Positions 33,172-42,185 of a DNA stretch of 64,000 bases are shown here, piece by piece. The stretch's first letter is position 1. Every line of letters begins with the position of its first letter. The position numbers were made by a program, and so were the translations under genes. The stretch is from Salarchaeum japonicum (GTDB lineage Archaea; Halobacteriota; Halobacteria; Halobacteriales; Halobacteriaceae): the NCBI RefSeq assembly GCF_020614395.1, contig NZ_CP085324.1, forward strand, positions 873,564 to 937,563, in the 5' to 3' direction. Below the pieces are notes generated by a model. The model was given only the letters and a program-made list of their open reading frames with translations, searched no databases and was not told the origin of the DNA.

Positions 33172-34269
33172 ATGGTTCCACGGGTCGCCGCCTTCACGGA
33201 CACCTACCTCCCGACGGTGAACGGCGTCACGTACACGATTCAGACGTGGCGCGACCGCTGGCGGCAGCGCGGCGGCCGGATGCCCGTCGTCTACCCCGGG
33301 TCGGACGAGTACGCGCCCGACGACGGCGAACACCCCGTTCGCAGCCTCCCGTTCCCGTTCTACGAGGGGTTCCGACTCGGAACGCCGACGATTCCGCGCG
33401 CGCTCGACGACGTGGACGTGGTGCACGCGCACACGCCGTTCGCGCTCGGCGTCGCGGGCTACCGGCTCGCCCGCCGGAACGACCTCCCGTTCGTCGCGCA
33501 CTACCACACGCCGACGAGCGAGTACGCCGAGTACATCGTCCCCGACGCCGTCACGGGGTTCACGGAGCGCGCGAGCGAGCGCTGGGAGCGCGTCTTCCTC
33601 GACCGCGCCGACCTCGTGCTCACGCCAAGCGAGGAGACGAAACGCCACGTTGAAACCGAAATCGGCGTGGACACGCCCGTCGAAGCCCTCCCGAACGGCA
33701 TCGACCTCCAGCAGTTCCGACCGACCGACCCCGCCGAGTTCCGGGAGCGTTTCGACCTCCCGGACGGCCCGCTCGTCGGGTACACGGGCCGGCACGGCTA
33801 CGAGAAACGCCTCCGCGACCTCGTGGACGCCGCCGCCGAAGTGGATGCAACGCTCGTCTTTGGCGGGGACGGCCCCGCGCGGAGCGACCTCGAAGCCCGC
33901 GCCCGCGAAAACGGGGTGGACGCGCGCTTCCTCGGCTTTCTCGACCGCGCCGACCTCCCCGCGTTCTACTCGTCGCTGGACGTCTTCGCGTTCCCGAGCC
34001 CCGTCGAAACCCAGGGACTGGTCGCGCTCGAAGCGAACGCCTGCGGCACCCCCGTCGTCGCCGCGGACGCCGGCGCGCTCGCCGAGACCGTCGTGGACGG
34101 CGAGACCGGCTACCACTACCCGCCCGGCGACACCGCCTCGTTCGCGCACGCCATCGAGCGCGCGCTCGCCGACCGCGACCGACTCGCGGAGACGTGTCTC
34201 GAACACAGAGAACGCGTCGGCGTCGAGAAAGCGGTCGACCGCCTCGAAGCGGTCTACGAACGCCTCTAG
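33172..34269 (+). CDS. Glycosyltransferase family 4 (glycolipid type)
   Basis: 365 residues, GT-B fold: the opening AFTDTYLPTVNGVTYTIQTW, HAHTPFALGVAGYRLARR, LTPSEETKRHVET, GYTGRHGYEKRLRDLVDAA with the K-R donor site and PVETQGLVALEANACGTPVV with the E-x7-E region. The NGVTYTI opening resembles diacylglycerol glucosyl- and mannosyltransferases that make glycolipids; that acceptor is an inference. It sits immediately after the first GT4. Confidence 0.88.
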   Translation: MVPRVAAFTDTYLPTVNGVTYTIQTWRDRWRQRGGRMPVVYPGSDEYAPDDGEHPVRSLPFPFYEGFRLGTPTIPRALDDVDVVHAHTPFALGVAGYRLARRNDLPFVAHYHTPTSEYAEYIVPDAVTGFTERASERWERVFLDRADLVLTPSEETKRHVETEIGVDTPVEALPNGIDLQQFRPTDPAEFRERFDLPDGPLVGYTGRHGYEKRLRDLVDAAAEVDATLVFGGDGPARSDLEARARENGVDARFLGFLDRADLPAFYSSLDVFAFPSPVETQGLVALEANACGTPVVAADAGALAETVVDGETGYHYPPGDTASFAHAIERALADRDRLAETCLEHRERVGVEKAVDRLEAVYERL

Positions 34270-34670
34270 TCTTCGAGCGCGTTCGCGATGCGGTCGAGCT
34301 TGTTGTTCGTGCGCTCGACTTCCTTCCGGAGCTGTTCGACCTCGCGCGCGAGCTTCTCGCTCGACTCGCTCCCGCCCTCGCCGCGACCGCCGCGACCGCC
34401 CGGCCCTGCGCCGCCGGGGCCGCCGCCCATGCCGCCGGGGCCGCCACCGCCCATCATGCCGCCCATCATCTGCGCGAACGGGTTCCCGCCGCCGCCCATG
34501 CCGCCGGGGCCGCCGCCGCCCATCATTTCCTCCATCTTCTCGCGGCGGTCTTCGGCGGACTCGTCGCCGCCCTCCTCGCGTTCCTCCGCTCGCTTCTCTC
34601 GAATCTCCTCGATTCGCTCGCGGAACGAGGACTCCTCTTCTCCGTCGTCTTCGGGTTCGTCTTCCGGCAT
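34266..34670 (-). CDS. Gly/Met-rich repeat protein flanked by coiled coils
   Basis: 134 residues. Residues 1-48 form an acidic helix (FRERIEEIREKRAEEREE), residues 50-100 a low-complexity GGGGPGGMGGGGN block with Met and Pro interspersed and a short NPFAQMMGGMMG core, and residues 101-134 a second coiled coil (EKLAREVEQLRKEVERTNNKL). It has no homology I recognise and no signal peptide. It is probably a multimeric scaffold. Start 34670 is used rather than 34814. It overlaps the GT4 stop by 4 nt tail-to-tail. Confidence 0.6.
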   Translation of the reverse strand: MPEDEPEDDGEEESSFRERIEEIREKRAEEREEGGDESAEDRREKMEEMMGGGGPGGMGGGGNPFAQMMGGMMGGGGPGGMGGGPGGAGPGGRGGRGEGGSESSEKLAREVEQLRKEVERTNNKLDRIANALED

Positions 34671-34772
34671 ACGCGGGGGTTCGACTGCCGGCGGGAAAAG
34701 CCCTTCCACGTCGCGACGGCGGATAGACCTATTACGGTTCTCGACAATCCCCGTGGTAACGCGACGAACTCC

Positions 34773-34943
34773 ATGAAGACAGACAGCGACCCGACGAGCG
34801 AGGAGGAGTTCCACGACGAACTACGGGCGTTGCTCGCGGCGGCCCACGAACGCGGCGTGGACGTTCGGGGCGGCTGGGACTGCCGGTTCGACGACGGTGG
34901 CCCCGACTTCGAGGTGGTGGTCGTGGAGGCGCAGAAACCCTAG
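34773..34943 (+). CDS. Small acidic haloarchaeal protein
   Basis: 56 residues: MKTDSDPTSEEEFHDELRAL, then LAAAHERGVDVRGGWDCRFD and DGGPDFEVVVVEAQKP. The C-terminal half (GGWDCR...FEVVVVE) is a compact beta motif found in small haloarchaeal proteins of unknown function. The stop overlaps the stop of the NDH-2-like gene (CTAG at 34940-34943) tail-to-tail. It is divergent from the coiled-coil gene at 34266. Confidence 0.6.
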   Translation: MKTDSDPTSEEEFHDELRALLAAAHERGVDVRGGWDCRFDDGGPDFEVVVVEAQKP

Positions 34944-36109
34944 TCGAGCGCGTCGAGGTCGGGGAGGGCGGGCGCGCCCTCGACGTCCTCGCGGACGACC
35001 TCGATGGCGTTCCGGAGTGAGCCGTGTTCCGCGAGGTAGGCGACGCCGACGCTCGACTTCACGACCTCCGCGGCTTTCCCGGTGAGGACTTCGGGGCCGA
35101 GCTGTGCGACCGCGCCGTCCCCGACGCTGACCAGCCAGCCCGGGCTCTCGAAGCGCCACTGCTCCAGCCGGGGGTCGAACCCGTCTGTCTCCTCCAGGGA
35201 CGCGAGGAGGTTGCGGGCGGCGACGTCCGTGGCGCGCACGGCGGCCTGCGCGCTCGCCGGGACGACCGCGCCGTCGGCGTCCACGACCCTGGCGGCGTCC
35301 CCGACCGCGAACGCGTTCTCCGCGAATTCGAGCGTCCCCCGGACGCCCCGGCGTTCGCCGTCGAGCGCGTCCGGCCCGCGGATGCCGCCCGTCCAGACGA
35401 ACTGGTCGTAGGCGATGGGGTCGCGTTCCGCGAACTCGACTTCGGCGTCGGTCGTGCCCGTCACGGCGGCGTTCGTGTGGACGGTGACGTCGAGGCGGTC
35501 GAGTTCGCGGCGGACGGCCCGCCGGAAGTTCTCCGGGAACCCGGTCGTCACGTCCGCGGAGCGGTCGACGAGCACCACGTCCACGTCGTCTTCGACGCCT
35601 TCCTCGCGCGCGAGCGCGGCGAACTCGCCCGCGACCTGCACGCCGGAGAGCCCCGCGCCGCCGACGACGACCGTGCCGCCGCCCGTGTCGAGAACGCCCT
35701 CGAAGTCGCGGCGGGCGCGCGCGGCGTGTTCGAGGCGCTTCATCGGCGTCGCGTGCTCCTCCACGCCGGGGAGGTCGTAGAACGCGGTCTGCGCGCCGAG
35801 ACAGACCGCGACCGCGTCGTACTCCAGGTCGCCGCCGTCGTCGAGACTCACGGTCTTCGCGTCGGTGTCGATGCCGCGCACGGTGTCCTCTCGAACCTCG
35901 GCGCGCTCCGTGAGGTCGGTGAGGGGGATGGTGATGGCGTCCGTGAGGCCGGGTTTCCGGATGACGCGGTGGAGTTCGTGCTGGACGAGGTGGTCGCCCG
36001 TGTCGTCCACCAGGAGTAGTTCCGCGTCCCTGGGGAGGCGGTCTTCCAGTTTCCGCGTGAGCAACAGTCCCGCGTATCCTCCGCCGAGCACGACGACTCG
36101 CATACGCAT
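34940..36109 (-). CDS. Type II NADH dehydrogenase-like flavoprotein
   Basis: 389 residues, pyridine nucleotide-disulfide oxidoreductase fold. The first dinucleotide site VVVLGGGYAGLLLTRKL binds FAD (about 4-20), the second VVVGGAGLSGVQVAGEFA binds NAD(P)H (about 147-163), and NAFAVGDAARV contacts the flavin. It has no CxxC, so it is not a disulfide reductase. It is NDH-2/sulfide:quinone-type in arrangement; NADH oxidation to the quinone pool is likely. Start is MRMRV; the inner M at 36103 is an alternative. It lies 33 bp from the phosphomevalonate decarboxylase stop. Confidence 0.85.
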   Translation of the reverse strand: MRMRVVVLGGGYAGLLLTRKLEDRLPRDAELLLVDDTGDHLVQHELHRVIRKPGLTDAITIPLTDLTERAEVREDTVRGIDTDAKTVSLDDGGDLEYDAVAVCLGAQTAFYDLPGVEEHATPMKRLEHAARARRDFEGVLDTGGGTVVVGGAGLSGVQVAGEFAALAREEGVEDDVDVVLVDRSADVTTGFPENFRRAVRRELDRLDVTVHTNAAVTGTTDAEVEFAERDPIAYDQFVWTGGIRGPDALDGERRGVRGTLEFAENAFAVGDAARVVDADGAVVPASAQAAVRATDVAARNLLASLEETDGFDPRLEQWRFESPGWLVSVGDGAVAQLGPEVLTGKAAEVVKSSVGVAYLAEHGSLRNAIEVVREDVEGAPALPDLDALD

Positions 36110-36142
36110 AGATGCCGCGCCGCCACCGAAAAGCCACCGGCC

Positions 36143-37120
36143 CTAGAACAGCGCCTCGCTCTCGTCCAGCACGCGCGCCGGCCCGCCGACCTCCCAGACG
36201 CGCGTGTCGACGCCCGTCGCCGCGATGGCGTCCTCGACGTCCTCGGCGTGTTCCGCGGTGGTGTTCACGTAGACGGTCGCGCCCGTGTCCGTCGAGAACC
36301 ACGCCGGCGTCCCGTCCGCTCGCAACTCCCGCACGGTCTCGAACACCTCCAGGGTGTCGGGCTTCCAGTACACCCAGCCGGCGGGACCGGTCATCGTGGT
36401 CGCGGCGAGCGAGAGCGAGTCGTGCTCCGCGGTCTCGAACACGCGCTCCGTGTCGCCGGCGCGGACGGCGTTCCGCATCTCCGCGAGCTGGTCTTCGACG
36501 TGGACGCGGCGCGCGTCGAACATGTGGCTGTCCTCGGCCTCGTCGTGCGCGGCCTGCGTCTCCTTGTACGCCGGAACCTCCGCGATGACGATGCGGATGT
36601 CCTCCTCAAGGCTGTCGGCGGCGTCGAGGCGGTGGCTCCGGCACTCGGCGTCGCTCATCCCGCCGCCGAGGTCGGAGTACCCGCCGGTGACGGCGCGCGC
36701 GGCCGACGCGGAACCGCGGCGGGCGATGGTGGACATCTCGGGGTGGCTGAGGTCGAGGCCCGCGGCCTCGCAGGCGGCGACGGCGGCCGCCGCGAACCCG
36801 GAAGCGGAGGAGCCGAGGCCGATGTTCGTCGGGAAGTCGTTCTCGCTCACGAGTCGCGCGCGGGTGTCGATGCCGGCGCGCTCGCGCACCTCGTCCAGCA
36901 CGCTCTCGATGCGGTCGGCCCCGCTCCCGGTCACGCGGTCGCCGCCGATGACGTACTCGTCCGCGTCCAGGTCGTCGTCGAACGCGACGGTCGTGGTGGT
37001 GTTGGCGGGCGCGGTGCAGACGCTGATGCTGTCGTGGTAGGGGTAGCGCGCGTCGTGGTCGCGCATCCCGTGGTACTTCACGAGCCCCTGAATCGGGTGG
37101 GCTTTCGCGGTGGCCTTCAT
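36143..37120 (-). CDS. mvaD: Phosphomevalonate decarboxylase (GHMP family)
   Basis: 325 residues. GHMP blocks: KAHPIQGLVKYHGMRDHDARYP split here (N-terminal substrate block), ATP loop PTNIGLGSSASG (97-108), and the C-terminal STDTGATVYVN. It differs from eukaryal mevalonate diphosphate decarboxylase in the way haloarchaeal enzymes do. Haloferax biochemistry assigned this branch to phosphomevalonate decarboxylation in the modified mevalonate route to isopentenyl phosphate. Start 37120 (MKATAKAHPIQG) is favoured; upstream in-frame codons are Arg-rich. Confidence 0.9.
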   Translation of the reverse strand: MKATAKAHPIQGLVKYHGMRDHDARYPYHDSISVCTAPANTTTTVAFDDDLDADEYVIGGDRVTGSGADRIESVLDEVRERAGIDTRARLVSENDFPTNIGLGSSASGFAAAAVAACEAAGLDLSHPEMSTIARRGSASAARAVTGGYSDLGGGMSDAECRSHRLDAADSLEEDIRIVIAEVPAYKETQAAHDEAEDSHMFDARRVHVEDQLAEMRNAVRAGDTERVFETAEHDSLSLAATTMTGPAGWVYWKPDTLEVFETVRELRADGTPAWFSTDTGATVYVNTTAEHAEDVEDAIAATGVDTRVWEVGGPARVLDESEALF

Positions 37121-37209
37121 ACGTCGTAGGCGTCGCGTCGCCGGCATAAACGCCCCGGAAGCCCCCGGGCGGCGCAAAAACCTTTGTCGTGGCATCTCGT
37201 GGCACGCGT

Positions 37210-38571
37210 ATGGAGAGCGTGAATCCAGCGACGGGAGAGCGAGTCGAGACGTACGACGAACACGACGACGGGGACGTGGAGGACGCGCTCGCCGCCGCTG
37301 ACGACGCGTTCCAGGACTGGCGGGAGGTGCCGATTCGGGAGCGCGAGAAACTGCTCGCGAACGCCGCGGACGTGCTCCGGGAGAACAAAGAGCGGTACGC
37401 GAAACTCATCACGCGCGAGATGGGGAAACCCATCGAGCAGGCGCGCGCGGAGGTCGAGAAGTGCGCGTGGGGCTGTGAGTACTACAGCGAGCACGCGAGC
37501 CAGCACCTCGGGGACGAACCGCGCGCGAGCCCCGCGGGCACGGAGGTGTTCACGTCGTACGAGCCGCTAGGGACGGTGCTCGCGGTGATGCCGTGGAACT
37601 ACCCGTTCTGGCAGGTGTTCCGGTTCGCCGCGCCCTACCTCACCGCGGGCAACACGGGGGTTCTGAAGCACGCGTCGAACGTCCCCGGGTGCGCGAAGGC
37701 CATCGAGGAGGTGTTCGTCGAGGCCGGGTATCCCGAGGACGTCTTCCAGACGCTCCTCGTCGGGTCGGGGAAGGTGGACGACATCCTCGCGGACGACCGC
37801 GTGAAGGCCGCGACGCTCACCGGGAGCGGGCCCGCCGGGCGCGCGGTCGCGGAGACCGCTGGACGCCACCTGAAGAAGACCGTGCTGGAACTCGGCGGGA
37901 GCGACCCCGTCGTCGTGCTGGACGACGCGGACATCGACGAGCACATCGAGACGATGGCGCAGGCGCGCTACCAGAACACCGGCCAGTCCTGCATCGCGGG
38001 CAAGCGCTTCATCGTTCACTCGGACGTGTACGACGAGTTCCTCGACGCCTTCCTCGACGAAGTCGATGGGTACTCGGTCGGCGACCCCGAGAACCCCGAG
38101 ACGGACGTGGGGTCGATGGCGAGCGAGGGCCTCATGGAGGAACTCCACGAGCAAGTCCGAGAGAGCGTCGAGGCGGGCGCGACCGTCGAACGCGGCGGCG
38201 AACCCCTGGATAGAGCGGGCGCGTTCTACCCGCCGACGGTGCTCACGGACGTGCCGAAGGGCAGTCCGGCGGACGAACAGGAGTTGTTCGGACCGGTCGC
38301 GTCCGTCTTCGAGGTCGATAGCGAGGCGGAGGCGGTGGAGAAGGCGAACGACACGGACTTCGGTCTCGGCGCGAGCGTCTGGACGGAAGACCGCGACCGC
38401 GGCGAGCGCGTCGCCCGCCAAATCGAGGCCGGCTGTACGTACGTGAACCAGCTCACGAAGTCCGACCCGCGCGTCCCCTTCGGCGGTATCGGCATCTCCG
38501 GGTACGGCCGCGAACTCGCGAGCGACGGCATCCGCGAGTTCGTGAACCGGAAGACGGTCTGGATTGAGTAG
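37210..38571 (+). CDS. NAD(P)-dependent aldehyde dehydrogenase (succinate-semialdehyde type)
   Basis: 453 residues. Family signatures: N130 in VMPWNYP, E227 in LELGGSDP and the catalytic Cys C261 in QNTGQSCIAGKRF. The VLKHASNVPGCA stretch and FGGIGISGYGRE near the C-terminus are those of the succinate-semialdehyde dehydrogenase branch. It probably converts succinic semialdehyde or a related aldehyde to the acid. The ATG at 37210 is used because the seven extra residues from 37189 are not conserved. Confidence 0.9.
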   Translation: MESVNPATGERVETYDEHDDGDVEDALAAADDAFQDWREVPIREREKLLANAADVLRENKERYAKLITREMGKPIEQARAEVEKCAWGCEYYSEHASQHLGDEPRASPAGTEVFTSYEPLGTVLAVMPWNYPFWQVFRFAAPYLTAGNTGVLKHASNVPGCAKAIEEVFVEAGYPEDVFQTLLVGSGKVDDILADDRVKAATLTGSGPAGRAVAETAGRHLKKTVLELGGSDPVVVLDDADIDEHIETMAQARYQNTGQSCIAGKRFIVHSDVYDEFLDAFLDEVDGYSVGDPENPETDVGSMASEGLMEELHEQVRESVEAGATVERGGEPLDRAGAFYPPTVLTDVPKGSPADEQELFGPVASVFEVDSEAEAVEKANDTDFGLGASVWTEDRDRGERVARQIEAGCTYVNQLTKSDPRVPFGGIGISGYGRELASDGIREFVNRKTVWIE

Positions 38572-38601
38572 GTCTAAGCGCCCGGCGCTCCCTCCCTCGG
38601 T

Positions 38602-39285
38602 ATGGGCGAACGTCCCGATTCTCGGAGCGCACACGTCGAGGAGGTCATCGACCGACTCAGCGACGAGTACCCGGAACCCGAAATCTCCCTGAACTTCTCG
38701 AACCGGCTCGAACTCCTCATCGCCGTCGTGCTGTCCGCGCAGTGCACGGACGAGCGCGTGAACAAAGTCACCGCCGACTTGTTCGAGAAGTACGACTCCG
38801 CCGAGGACTACGCGAACGCGGACGAGGACGACCTCGCAGAAGACATCAACTCTATCACGTACTACAACTCGAAGGCGGGCTACATCACGAACGCCTGCGC
38901 GAAAATCGTCGAGGAGCACGACGGCGAAGTGCCGGACTCGATGTCCGACCTCACCGACCTGCCCGGCGTCGGCCGGAAGACCGCGAACGTCGTGCTCCAG
39001 CACGGCCACGACATCACGGAAGGCATCGTCGTGGACACGCACGTCCAGCGCATCAGCCGGCGACTGGGCATCACCGAGGAAGAACGCCCCGAAGCCATCG
39101 AGGACGACCTGATGGACGTGGTTCCCCGCGAACACTGGAAGAACTACACGCACTGGCTCATCGCGCACGGCCGCGACACCTGCACCGCCCGCAATCCCGA
39201 CTGCGCGGACTGCCTCCTCGAAGACATCTGTCCCTCCTCAAAACTCGACAACAGCGTCGACCTCGCCAGCGGCGACGCGTGGTAG
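38602..39285 (+). CDS. nth: Endonuclease III
   Basis: 227 residues. The helix-hairpin-helix LPGVGRKTANVV carries the catalytic K126, D145 is in the VDTHVQR loop, and the iron-sulfur cluster is C194-x6-C201-x2-C204-x5-C210 (CTARNPDCADCLLEDIC). A DNA glycosylase/AP lyase for oxidised pyrimidines in base-excision repair. It follows the aldehyde dehydrogenase by 30 bp; functional linkage is not evident. Confidence 0.95.
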   Translation: MGERPDSRSAHVEEVIDRLSDEYPEPEISLNFSNRLELLIAVVLSAQCTDERVNKVTADLFEKYDSAEDYANADEDDLAEDINSITYYNSKAGYITNACAKIVEEHDGEVPDSMSDLTDLPGVGRKTANVVLQHGHDITEGIVVDTHVQRISRRLGITEEERPEAIEDDLMDVVPREHWKNYTHWLIAHGRDTCTARNPDCADCLLEDICPSSKLDNSVDLASGDAW

Positions 39286-39301
39286 GAAAACCCCGAACCG
39301 C

Positions 39302-39331
39302 TTACAGTCGGTAGTCGTTCTGCGCGGACCG
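39302..39331 (-). pseudogene. Possible remnant of an M42 peptidase C-terminus
   Basis: Reading the minus strand into a TAA at 39302-39304, the codons spell ...QNDYRL followed by stop, matching the EHDYRL end of the intact M42 gene 90 bp to the right (39393). Nucleotides cggtagtcgt are shared. The match is only six residues, so it could be chance; it may be the tip of a duplicated or recombined copy. Confidence 0.25.
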
Positions 39332-39392
39332 TTTTCTGCGGCGGGCACGGGCGGCCCGCCGCGAAAACCCTCCACGAAAAAACCGCGTCCGC

Positions 39393-40445
39393 CTAGAGCC
39401 GGTAGTCGTGTTCGCCGTCCTCGCTGTCGAGGAACGCGGTGACGAGGTCGATGGTTGCGTCGATGTCGTCGCCGTTGGCGGCTTCGACGGGCGTGTGGAG
39501 GTAGCGGGTGGGGATGGACACCGCGCCGACGGGTTTCGCGCCGTGCGTGTTCTGGAAGCCGGCGGTGTCCGTGCCGCCCGCGGGGAGGACTTCGAGCTGG
39601 TGGTCGATGTCCTCGGTTTCGGCGACGGTGCGGAGGCGCTTGTGGACGTTCGGGTTCGTGATGACGCTGCCGTCCTTGAGCTTTATCGCCGCGCCTTCGC
39701 CGAGCGTGGTGACGTAGTCGGCCTCGTCGCTCACCTGCGGAACGTCGTTCGCGACGGTCACGTCGAGCGCGAGCGCGAGGTCGGGGTCGAGGTCGACGCC
39801 GAGCGCCCGCGCGCCCCGCAGACCGACCTCCTCCTGCACGGTCGCGGCGAAGTGCACCGTCACGTCGGGGTCGATGCGCTTTGCGGCCTCCAGCATCGCG
39901 AACAGGCAGACGCGGTCGTCGAGGCTCTTTCCGGTGACGTTCTCGCCCACCCGTTCGGTGCGCTGGTCGAGCGTCACCTGGTCGCCGACGGAGACGAGGT
40001 CGTCGGCGTCGTCGCCGTCCAGTCCGAGGTCGACGTACACGTCGTGCACCTCGTCTTTCTTCCCCTGCTCGTCCTCGTCCTGGGTGTGCGGCGCGAGCGA
40101 CCCGATGATTCCGGGAACGTCCTTCTCATCGGTGTGGACGGTGACGCGCTGCGCGCGGAGGATGCGGGCGTCCCAGCCGCCGAGCGCGTCCAGCTGGAGG
40201 AAACCGTCGTCGGTGACGTGACGCACCATGAATCCGATTTCGTCCATGTGCGCGGCGACTGCGACCTCGTAGTCGGGGTTCTCCGCGCCCTCGATGGTCG
40301 CGACGACGTTCCCCATCGAGTCCGTGCGCAGTTCGTCCGCGACGCCGTCGAGTTCGCGGCGGACGATGTCCCGGATTCGGTCTTCGTAGCCGGGGACGCC
40401 CCGGGCTTCCGTGAGTTCCTTCAGCAGATCGAAGTCGAACGACAT
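39393..40445 (-). CDS. M42 family metallopeptidase
   Basis: 350 residues. Metal ligands include H66 and D68 in AAHMDEIGF, an EEVGLRGAR block (glutamates near 213-214), and a DDRVCLFAM segment near 182. These are dinuclear zinc aminopeptidases (TET/FrvX-like) that form dodecamers. Probable role: degradation of short peptides released by the proteasome. Start at 40445 (MSFDFDLLKELTEARGVPGY). Confidence 0.9.
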   Translation of the reverse strand: MSFDFDLLKELTEARGVPGYEDRIRDIVRRELDGVADELRTDSMGNVVATIEGAENPDYEVAVAAHMDEIGFMVRHVTDDGFLQLDALGGWDARILRAQRVTVHTDEKDVPGIIGSLAPHTQDEDEQGKKDEVHDVYVDLGLDGDDADDLVSVGDQVTLDQRTERVGENVTGKSLDDRVCLFAMLEAAKRIDPDVTVHFAATVQEEVGLRGARALGVDLDPDLALALDVTVANDVPQVSDEADYVTTLGEGAAIKLKDGSVITNPNVHKRLRTVAETEDIDHQLEVLPAGGTDTAGFQNTHGAKPVGAVSIPTRYLHTPVEAANGDDIDATIDLVTAFLDSEDGEHDYRL

Positions 40446-40490
40446 ACCGAGAAATCAGCCGACCACGCGTATAAAACGACGCGTTCCGGA

Positions 40491-41555
40491 CTATACGTCC
40501 CGTTCCACGACGAACCGCGTGAACTCCTCTAAATCCGCCTGCGCGTCCGGCGTCAGCGGCACGTCCACGAGGTGGTCGCGGGCGTCCGCCGCGAGGTCGA
40601 GCGCGCGCTCCCGGGCGTACGAGAGGCTGCCGGTCTCCTGGATGATGTCGATGGCGTCCAGCACCATCTCGTCCGTGGTGTCGTCGCTCGCGAGGATCGT
40701 TTCGAGGCGGCTGGCCGCGTCCGCCTCGGCGTTCTCGACGGCGTGCACGGTCATCAGGGTCTTCTTCCCCTCGTGGATGTCGTTCCCGAACGCCTTCCCG
40801 AAGTCGCCCGCGCGGTCGAGCGAGTGCTCGATGTCGAGGATGTCGTCCCCGATCTGGAACGCGATACACAGCGTCTCCATGTAGTCCGCGAGCGCGTCCT
40901 CTATCGCGGGCGGCTGGTGGGTGACGATGGCGGCGAGCCGGCCGACGATGCGGCCGAGACACCCGGTCTTGCACGCGCACATCTCCATGTACTCGGCCTC
41001 CGTGAGGTTCACGCCGTCCTCGTTGTGCCAGTGGATGTCCATTCCCTGCCCGAGGTGGGTGCGGTTCAGTTCGTACGTCAGCATCTCGTAGACCGCGAGC
41101 CGGGTCTCGTCGTCCAACTCGGCGGGGTTCCGGGACACCACTTTGAGCGGGATGAAGTAGAGCGCGTTCCCCGCGTTCAGCGCCACGTCCTCGCCGTAGC
41201 GGTGGTGGAGGGCTTCCTCGCCCCGGCGGAGGGTCGCGCCGTCCTCCACGTCGTCCACGATGATGGTGCCGTTGTGGAGGATTTCGGGCACCGTCGCGTA
41301 CGGCAGGAACCGCTCGGGGTCGCCCCCGAGTCCCTCGATGATGCGGAGGAACGCGACGGCGCGCCAGCGCTTCCCGCCGCGGTCGAGGAGATCCCAGACG
41401 GGGTCGTGCAGGCCCTCCGCGAGGGCGTCCGCGTCGTACTCGTACCGCGCGTCACCGAAGAACTCCGCGACGTACGCCTCGTCGGGGTCGCGGGGGAGGA
41501 CGCGCGCGATGGCTTCGTCCACGGCGGGCCGCCACTCGGCCAACGTCTCGCGCAT
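40491..41555 (-). CDS. Polyprenyl diphosphate synthase
   Basis: 354 residues. First Asp-rich motif DDVED (101-105) follows the LHNGTIIV helix. Second Asp-rich motif DDILD (237-241) is in IAFQIGDDILDIE. Both bind Mg and allylic diphosphate. It belongs to the trans-prenyltransferase family that makes GGPP or longer chains (geranylfarnesyl) for ether lipids; chain length cannot be read here. Start 41555 (MRETLAEWRPAVDE) is preferred over 41582. Confidence 0.88.
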   Translation of the reverse strand: MRETLAEWRPAVDEAIARVLPRDPDEAYVAEFFGDARYEYDADALAEGLHDPVWDLLDRGGKRWRAVAFLRIIEGLGGDPERFLPYATVPEILHNGTIIVDDVEDGATLRRGEEALHHRYGEDVALNAGNALYFIPLKVVSRNPAELDDETRLAVYEMLTYELNRTHLGQGMDIHWHNEDGVNLTEAEYMEMCACKTGCLGRIVGRLAAIVTHQPPAIEDALADYMETLCIAFQIGDDILDIEHSLDRAGDFGKAFGNDIHEGKKTLMTVHAVENAEADAASRLETILASDDTTDEMVLDAIDIIQETGSLSYARERALDLAADARDHLVDVPLTPDAQADLEEFTRFVVERDV

Positions 41556-41647
41556 ACCCCAGGAGAGGATGTCACCGCGCAAAAAACTTCAGTTCCCCCG
41601 CGCACCGTTCCACAATCCTTAACGTCGAACCGCGCACAGGTGTGTCC

Positions 41648-41914
41648 ATGAGTGACGAACTCGAAGCCGAACTCCGCGCAGAGCTCACGGACGCGTTCGA
41701 GAACGCCGACTACCCCGTGAAAAACCAGATGGGGCTCGTGCCCGCGCTCCCGAACGGCCCCGCGACGAAGTTCGAGGCCGGCGACGGCGAGGTCTCCTTC
41801 ACCGCGATGGAACTCGCGTCCAAACTCAGCGGGAACGCCGACTTCCCCTACGACGACGTCGAGAGCCTCGTCGACGACATCATCGAGGGCCTCAAGGACG
41901 ACGGCACCCTCTAA
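41648..41914 (+). CDS. MTH865-like family protein
   Basis: 88 residues. The LRAELTDAFENADYPVKNQM helix and the MELASKLSGNADFPYDDVES segment are characteristic of the MTH865-like small archaeal family, found in methanogens and haloarchaea. It is all-helical and has no known activity. A GTG six bases upstream (41642) could also serve as start. Confidence 0.85.
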   Translation: MSDELEAELRAELTDAFENADYPVKNQMGLVPALPNGPATKFEAGDGEVSFTAMELASKLSGNADFPYDDVESLVDDIIEGLKDDGTL

Positions 41915-41980
41915 CGTCGGCGTTCCAGCGGCTGAGAACCGCCCCCGTGTTTTTCGTGCGTTCGCGTCGAACAGTCGCGC

Positions 41981-42121
41981 ATGGAAGTGCGAGTCGACCG
42001 CCTCGGCGTCCTCGGCGTGCTGGGCGTCCTGGGTGTTGTGACGAACGAACCGGCGCTGTTCGGCCTGTTCGCGCTGTTCGCGTTCTTCGCGAGCGACCGC
42101 ACGATACCGGTCGGCGAGTAG
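41981..42121 (+). CDS. Small hydrophobic repeat protein
   Basis: 46 residues. The first half contains three Leu-Gly-Val repeats (RLGVLGVLGVLGVV), the second a Phe-rich hydrophobic stretch (LFGLFALFAFFA). Similar haloarchaeal mini-proteins repeat a LGLLG/FFGFF pattern. Probably a membrane-associated hairpin. Too short for common ORF limits. Supported by ATG, stop and haloarchaeal codons. Confidence 0.5.
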   Translation: MEVRVDRLGVLGVLGVLGVVTNEPALFGLFALFAFFASDRTIPVGE

Positions 42122-42185
42122 GCCGTACCGGCAACCCACTCGGTCTCCCGTAACCGTTAGGTGCGTCCTGCGTGGACTCTCGGGT

